From a bacterium (lineage in GTDB: Bacteria; Desulfobacterota; Anaeroferrophillalia; Anaeroferrophillales; Anaeroferrophillaceae), in NCBI GenBank assembly GCA_029940125.1, contig JAOZRP010000052.1, positions 1-10,805 on the forward strand: a DNA stretch of 10,805 bases, in the 5' to 3' direction. The notes beneath the pieces are model-generated. The model was given only the letters and a program-made list of their open reading frames with translations. It did no database searches and was not told the origin of the DNA. Below, in pieces: positions 6,773 through 10,805 of this stretch. The first letter of the stretch is position 1. Each line of letters opens with the position of its first letter. The position numbers were made by a program, and so were the translations under genes.

Positions 6773-6877
6773 GTCCAGATGCCGGGTGCATAAAAAACTC
6801 GGCGCTCTCTACCAGAATTTTCAGGAAGGAAGTTCCCGGGAAAAACTGTAAACAGACGGTCGGCCGGTGGTGGGTGT

Positions 6878-7537
6878 TCAGGTGAGAATGCCGATATGGT
6901 CCCGGTCAAGGTATTCCAGCAGGGCCTTGCCGCCGCGGCGGATATGCCTTCTTACCAGCCTTTCCACCGCGTCTTCGCGGCCTTTTTCCATGATAACCAG
7001 CATCTGGCCGTGGTCCTCAATCTGGATTCCCGGCATGGAGGGTATGCGCAGCAGCATGCGCCGGTAGCGGAGAAAATTGTCCCGCAGGGATTCGATAATG
7101 CTGCAGAGGCGCCGGTTGCCGCTGCCTTTGTAAAGCACATCGTGAAAATCCGAGGAATTGCGGAAAAACTTGTCCATTTCACCGGTTTTGATAAAATATG
7201 CCGCCTTGTCGTTGATTTTTTTCAACTGTTCGATGGTGCGCCTGTCCTGCCTGATGGTGGCCAGCCGGGCGGCATATCCCTCAAGAATGCTGCGCACATC
7301 GATGATTTCTTCCAAATCCTCCCGGGAAAGGGCCCGGACGATATAACCCACCTTGCGCCGCTGCTCCAGGTAGCCTTCCTGGGCCAGCAGCTGCAGGGCC
7401 TCTCTGGCCGGAGTCCGGCTGACCCCGTGCATCCGGGCGATTTCCTCTTCTTTCAGCACCTGGTTCGGCTTGATCTTCAGGTTGAGAATCTGCCGTTTCA
7501 GGGCCGCGTGAATAAGGTCTTTTTTATTGCGGCTCAT
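6878..7537 (-). CDS. GntR-family transcriptional regulator, FadR-type (FCD domain)
   Basis: A 219-residue regulator with an N-terminal winged helix-turn-helix (about 5-70; LKEEEIARMHGVSRTPAREAL is the recognition region) and a C-terminal all-helical FCD ligand domain (about 75-215). Metal-site histidines H132 (DFHDVL), H176 (EDHGQM) and H198 (RRHI) are visible. The position four before H132, usually Asp or Asn, is serine. Its ATG overlaps the stop of the acyl-CoA dehydrogenase gene by four bases (ATGA), so it is the last gene of the etf-acd operon and translationally coupled to it. It probably controls this operon in response to an acyl-CoA or organic acid, by analogy with other FCD regulators. 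Its ligand and operator cannot be read here, because the operon promoter lies beyond the right edge. No clear terminator follows. Confidence 0.9.
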   Translation of the reverse strand: MSRNKKDLIHAALKRQILNLKIKPNQVLKEEEIARMHGVSRTPAREALQLLAQEGYLEQRRKVGYIVRALSREDLEEIIDVRSILEGYAARLATIRQDRRTIEQLKKINDKAAYFIKTGEMDKFFRNSSDFHDVLYKGSGNRRLCSIIESLRDNFLRYRRMLLRIPSMPGIQIEDHGQMLVIMEKGREDAVERLVRRHIRRGGKALLEYLDRDHIGILT

Positions 7538-8691
7538 TTCAGATACTGCCTGGCAATGGTGGTCTGCAGAACCTCGTGCGTGCCGCCACCGTTGAGCAGG
7601 AAGCGGTTGTCGCGGTAATAGCGCTGAACGTCATATTCCATTGAATAGCCGTAGGCGCCGTGAATGCGCATGGCTTCATCACAGGTGCGGCAGGCGGCCT
7701 CTACAGTGAAATACTTGGCCATTGAAGCCTCGTTCAGACACGGCCTGCCCTGGTCAATCAAACCGGTAACCTTGTCGACCATCAGCTGGCCGGCTTCCAG
7801 GCTGACCGCCATGTTGGCGATTTTCGCCTGGATGAGCTGGTTGCGGCCGATGGGTTTGCCGAACTGCACCCGCTCCCGGCAGTACCTGATCGAATCGTCC
7901 ATGGCCGCCCGGTGCAGACCGAGGGCCAGAGCGGCGGTCATGATCCGGATCTCGGCCAGGATAGTCAGCAGGACGTTGAGTCCCTTCCCTTCTTCGCCCA
8001 GGCGGTATTCCGGGGGAATGTGGCAGTCGTTGAAATAGATTTCCGACAAACTGGAGCTGCGGGTGCCCAGGCATTCAAACTTGCGGCTGTGGGAAAAACC
8101 GGGGGTGTCGCTGGGGATGAAAAAGAACATCAGCCCCTTCAGGCCTTTGTCCGGGTCGGTCTGGCAGAGAACGGTGTGGAAATCTCCCTTGGGGCCGTTG
8201 GTTGACCAGGTTTTCATGCCGTTGATCACGTAGCCGTCCCTGGTTTTCCGGGCCCGGGTCTGGATGTTGCCAAGATCGGAGCCGGCTTCCGGTTCGGTGA
8301 GCTGGAAAGCGCCGATTTTTTCGCCGTTCAGGGCCGGGCGCAGGAATTTTTCGTGCATCTCCTTGGTACCGTACAGGTAGAGGCCGTTGGTGGCCATCAG
8401 ACACTGCATGGCGGTGGTCGCCGCCAGGCTTAAAAGCCCGCGGGCCAGCTCCTGCATGGCGACGCAGTAAAGGGTAGTGTTGCCGCCGGAGCCGCCGACC
8501 TTCCGGGGATAGCGAATCCCCAGGATGCCCATCTTGGCCAACTGCTGAAAGAGGTCGAGGGGAAATTCCCCCGATTCATCGATCTCCCGGGCCCGGGGGA
8601 TGACCTCCCGGTCCACGAAACGGGCCATGACTTCCTGCAGCAGTTTTTTGGCATTTGAACGGAGTGTTTTTTCAGTATTCATTTTTTTCAC
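7534..8691 (-). CDS. Acyl-CoA dehydrogenase family flavoprotein (Etf-linked)
   Basis: A 385-residue FAD enzyme oxidising an acyl-CoA to enoyl-CoA, or reducing the reverse way, with Etf as partner. Motifs in order: AFQLTEPEAGSD at 128-139 (signature 1), QFGKPIG at 275-281, and RIHGAYGYS at 342-350 (signature 2). Near the end, the YEGT motif that normally carries the catalytic glutamate reads GGGT, with glycine at 369. The isovaleryl-CoA dehydrogenase-type alternative Glu in helix G is also displaced: I248 occupies that position and E247 is one residue earlier. The GTG start at 8691 overlaps the etfA stop as GTGA; an ATG at 8682 is an equally possible start, giving 382 residues, and neither has a clear ribosome binding site. 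The substrate is unknown. It is encoded with etfB and etfA upstream and gntR downstream. Confidence 0.9.
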   Translation of the reverse strand: MKKMNTEKTLRSNAKKLLQEVMARFVDREVIPRAREIDESGEFPLDLFQQLAKMGILGIRYPRKVGGSGGNTTLYCVAMQELARGLLSLAATTAMQCLMATNGLYLYGTKEMHEKFLRPALNGEKIGAFQLTEPEAGSDLGNIQTRARKTRDGYVINGMKTWSTNGPKGDFHTVLCQTDPDKGLKGLMFFFIPSDTPGFSHSRKFECLGTRSSSLSEIYFNDCHIPPEYRLGEEGKGLNVLLTILAEIRIMTAALALGLHRAAMDDSIRYCRERVQFGKPIGRNQLIQAKIANMAVSLEAGQLMVDKVTGLIDQGRPCLNEASMAKYFTVEAACRTCDEAMRIHGAYGYSMEYDVQRYYRDNRFLLNGGGTHEVLQTTIARQYLK

Positions 8692-9869
8692 TGTAGCTGG
8701 GCGGTTAATTCAGGGATTACCTGGTGGACGTCGCCGACGATGCCCCAGTCGGCAATCTTGAAAATTGGAGCGTTCGGATCCTTGTTGACGGCGATGATGT
8801 AGCGCGAATTCATCATGCCGGCCCGGTGCTGAACGGCCCCGGAGATGCCGCAGGCGATGTAGAGCTCGGGGCGCACCGTCTGACCGGTCTGGCCGACCTG
8901 CCGCTCCGCGGCAATCCAGTCGTTTTCCACCGCGATGCGGGTTCCCGCGACTTCCGCCCCGATCACGGCGGCCAGTTTTTCCAACTCGGCGAAAGCGGCG
9001 GCGCTGCCCATGCCCCGTCCCCCGGCAACGATGGCCCTGGCGGCGTTGAGGCTGATTTTCCGTCCCGCGGCCCGGATGGTTTCGACGACCTGCTCAGCTG
9101 CCAGCCGGGCAGGGGAAACTTTTGCCGGAATATCGGTCACGGTGCCGGAAGGTTGCGGTACCTGTTTGGGAACCATAACCCCCGGGCGCACGGTGGCCAT
9201 CTGCGGGCGGCTGTAGCGGCAGACAATGGTAGCCATGACGTTGCCGCCGAAGGCCGGCCGGGTCTGCAGGAGAATCTTTTCGTCCTGGTCAATGCTCAGC
9301 TCGGTGCAGTCGGCGGTCAGGCCGGTCTGCAGTCGCCGGGCCAGGCGCGGCGCCAGATCGCGCCCCTGGAGGGTGGCGCCGACCAGGAGAATATTTGGTT
9401 GATGCTCCCTGACAATATTTTCGACAACATCCGTATAGACCACCGGGCGATAGGTTTGCAATTCAGGATGCTGGACCAGCAGAACCCGGTCGGCGCCATG
9501 GCGGACCAAGGTTTCAGCCAGGGGGGAAATGTTGTCGCCCGGCAGCAGGGCGGTGACTTCCTGGCCCAGGATGTCGGCCAGCTCCCGGGCTTTGCCCAGC
9601 AGTTCCAGGGATACCGGGTGCAGTTGACCGTGCTGCTGTTCGGCAACCACCCAGACGCCCTGCTTGTCGCTGAAATCGGGAACGGTCCGCGGCTGCACAT
9701 CGGTCAGGATGGCCTCCTGCCGACAGCTTTCAAGGCAGGCACCGCAGGAAATGCAGGTATCAAGAATTCGGACTTTGTCGTCGCTGCCCATCTCTATCGC
9801 GCCGTAAGGGCAGGTTTTAAGACAGCGACCGCAGCCGTTGCATTTTTCGCTGTCTATCCAGGTGCTCAT
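8688..9869 (-). CDS. etfA: Electron-transfer flavoprotein alpha subunit with N-terminal 2x[4Fe-4S] domain
   Basis: A 393-residue EtfA. Residues 1-55 form a bacterial two-cluster ferredoxin domain (C10, C13, C16, C20; C39, C42, C45, C49). The EtfA N-terminal domain follows from about 70, including VGATLQGRDLAPRLARRL and the TGLTADCTEL segment. The C-terminal FAD domain ends with the family signature PELYIACGISGAVQHRAG and NKDPNAPIFKIADWGIVGD. Ferredoxin-fused EtfA proteins are known in anaerobes, for example CarE of Acetobacterium woodii, where the Etf supports flavin-based electron bifurcation. Here the extra clusters could exchange electrons with ferredoxin, which is an inference. ACTCCT on the + strand at 9876-9881 (AGGAGT on the coding strand) is 6 bases before the ATG. 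The stop overlaps the start of the acyl-CoA dehydrogenase gene. Confidence 0.95.
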   Translation of the reverse strand: MSTWIDSEKCNGCGRCLKTCPYGAIEMGSDDKVRILDTCISCGACLESCRQEAILTDVQPRTVPDFSDKQGVWVVAEQQHGQLHPVSLELLGKARELADILGQEVTALLPGDNISPLAETLVRHGADRVLLVQHPELQTYRPVVYTDVVENIVREHQPNILLVGATLQGRDLAPRLARRLQTGLTADCTELSIDQDEKILLQTRPAFGGNVMATIVCRYSRPQMATVRPGVMVPKQVPQPSGTVTDIPAKVSPARLAAEQVVETIRAAGRKISLNAARAIVAGGRGMGSAAAFAELEKLAAVIGAEVAGTRIAVENDWIAAERQVGQTGQTVRPELYIACGISGAVQHRAGMMNSRYIIAVNKDPNAPIFKIADWGIVGDVHQVIPELTAQLQ

Positions 9870-9931
9870 ACAAGTACTCCTGATGGTTCGGATGGAAACT
9901 ATTCGCTATGCTAAGCAATTCCGTGATTATT

Positions 9932-10065
9932 AAACTGTCAGGGTTAAGATTCCCGCTCATTCTCGCCGGCCGTCCATGGCCGGCTCCGAGGCGTCCGCCG
10001 CGAATCACCATCCGGGTGATTCGTTCGGCGCCCAATACCGCTCAGAATCTTAACCATGACAGTTT
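9932..10065. repeat. 134-bp element with long terminal inverted repeats between etfB and etfA
   Basis: The left arm (9932-9952) begins AAACTGTCAGGGTTAAG and the right arm (10045-10065) ends CTTAACCATGACAGTTT. They match at 20 of 21 positions. The 92-base interior holds two hairpins: GCCGGCC (9965-9971) with GGCCGGC (9978-9984), and CGAATCACC (10001-10009) with GGTGATTCG (10015-10023). The second is extended by GCCG (9997-10000) with CGGC (10026-10029) across a two-base bulge. The whole would fold as a long stem with two arms in either strand's RNA. No gene fits in it, and no T tract or obvious target-site duplication flanks it. It looks like a miniature inverted-repeat (MITE-like) element or a structured operon spacer that could tune etfB versus etfA expression. 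Confidence 0.7.
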
Positions 10066-10095
10066 CGGAAAGTTAAAATCGTTCAATTTGGGCAT

Positions 10096-10805
10096 TTAAA
10101 CCAGCTGGTGGCTCCGAAGCTTTTCCACCAGGCCGGCTACCGCCGTCTTGGCGTCGCCGCTGAAAAGTTCGCCGTCCCGGCCGCTTTTGGGTGAAAAGGT
10201 TTTTATCACCTGGGTCAGGGAACCCTCCAGGCCTATCTGGTTGGCCTGCAGTCCAAGATCGGCGGCGTTCCAGCACTGTATCGGCAGATTGCCGCTGCAG
10301 GCATCCAGCAGGCAGCTCACCCGGGGATAGCGGGGCTCGTTGAGCTCGTCGGTTACCGTCAACAGGGCCGGCAGGGACAGGCATACCTTGACGAATCCTT
10401 CCTCGTAGCGCTTGCTGACGGTAATGGTTTTTTCTTCAACCGCGTGAAGCTGGCAGACCGAGGTTGCCTGACTGAGGTCAAGCAATTCGGCAATCTGGGG
10501 GCCGATCTGGGCCGTATCGCCGTCAATTGCCTGCCGGCCGCAGATGATCAGGTCATAATGTCCGAGCTTGCGGATAGCCTGTCCCAGGGTGGAGGAGGTT
10601 GCCCAGGTATCGGCGCCGGCAAAGGCTCGGTCGGTCAGGAGAATGCCCGCGTCACATCCCATGCCCAGGGCTTCACTGACCGCATCGATGGCCTGCTCCG
10701 GCCCCATGGAAAGCACGGTTACCCGGCCGTCATATTTTTCCTTCAACCGCAGGCCGGCTTCAACGGCATGCCGGTCATCGGGATTGATGATGCTTTTAAC
10801 CCCTT
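10096..10805 (-). CDS. etfB: Electron-transfer flavoprotein beta subunit, N-terminus cut by the window edge
   Basis: Partial EtfB. The frame is open to the right edge and the visible N-terminal part reads GVKSIINPDDRHAVEAG, the usual region about 35-40 residues into the protein. The true start is therefore outside the window, and the internal TTG at 10746 should not be taken as the start. The nucleotide/FAD-binding segment GRQAIDGDTAQIGPQIAELL is intact; this form is common in Etfs of anaerobes, including bifurcating ones. The protein pairs with EtfA to carry electrons to or from the acyl-CoA dehydrogenase. About 235 residues are visible. It is followed, unusually for etfBA pairs, by a 226-base gap containing the inverted-repeat element. 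The conserved C-terminal region is complete and ends normally at a TAA. Confidence 0.95.
   Translation of the reverse strand, partial: GVKSIINPDDRHAVEAGLRLKEKYDGRVTVLSMGPEQAIDAVSEALGMGCDAGILLTDRAFAGADTWATSSTLGQAIRKLGHYDLIICGRQAIDGDTAQIGPQIAELLDLSQATSVCQLHAVEEKTITVSKRYEEGFVKVCLSLPALLTVTDELNEPRYPRVSCLLDACSGNLPIQCWNAADLGLQANQIGLEGSLTQVIKTFSPKSGRDGELFSGDAKTAVAGLVEKLRSHQLV

Noticed and set aside
6838..6877. Terminator for the GntR gene on the - strand
   Set aside because: A CTGT/ACAG palindrome precedes a short T run on that strand, but the stem is only four pairs with almost no loop, so it is not supportable.
8724..9914. Long + strand reading frame opposite etfA
   Set aside because: EtfA on the - strand has complete ferredoxin and FAD signatures. 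This frame is its shadow.
9932..10065. Reading the etf inverted-repeat element as a Rho-independent terminator
   Set aside because: No run of T follows the stem on either strand. The arms are separated by more than 90 bases, and the next gene continues the operon.

Overview
This window looks like chromosomal DNA from an anaerobic bacterium with moderately high G+C. The genes are a flavodiiron protein, a Ni-Fe CO dehydrogenase with its ferredoxin-like partner, a DsrE-like protein, and an acyl-CoA dehydrogenase with a ferredoxin-fused electron-transfer flavoprotein. This mix suggests a sulfate- or metal-reducing or syntrophic member of the Desulfobacterota, or a Firmicutes-like acetogen. The Desulfobacterota reading is an inference from gene content, and no rRNA or taxonomic marker is present.

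Left part, + strand (about 1-6123): fprA (flavodiiron O2/NO reductase) ends at a strong terminator. A separate promoter candidate then precedes an FAD/NAD(P)H oxidoreductase. Next comes a repeat-rich, hairpin-rich intergenic stretch, then a well-formed promoter whose -10 box and start site lie under a 23-bp palindrome. That promoter drives a CooF-like four-cluster ferredoxin gene and cooS, with an exported SH3b protein gene abutting the cooS stop codon. Together these genes could pass electrons from CO through CooS and CooF to the flavin oxidoreductase (NAD(P)H), and possibly to the flavodiiron protein as an oxygen or NO sink. The CooS carries the short C-x2-C D-cluster motif associated with the O2-resistant Desulfovibrio vulgaris enzyme.

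Middle (6124-6772): a stand-alone DsrE-family gene on the + strand has a near-perfect 18-bp palindrome in its leader and a strong terminator after it.

Right part, - strand (6878 to the right edge): an operon read leftward, etfB (cut by the window edge), etfA with an N-terminal 2x[4Fe-4S] domain, an acyl-CoA dehydrogenase, and a GntR/FCD regulator. The last three genes are joined by 4-base start/stop overlaps. Between etfB and etfA sits a 134-bp element bounded by about 21-bp inverted repeats and holding two internal hairpins. The acyl-CoA dehydrogenase lacks the usual catalytic glutamate. The operon probably encodes an Etf-linked, possibly electron-bifurcating, acyl-CoA dehydrogenase/enoyl-CoA reductase under autogenous GntR control. 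Its promoter lies outside the window.
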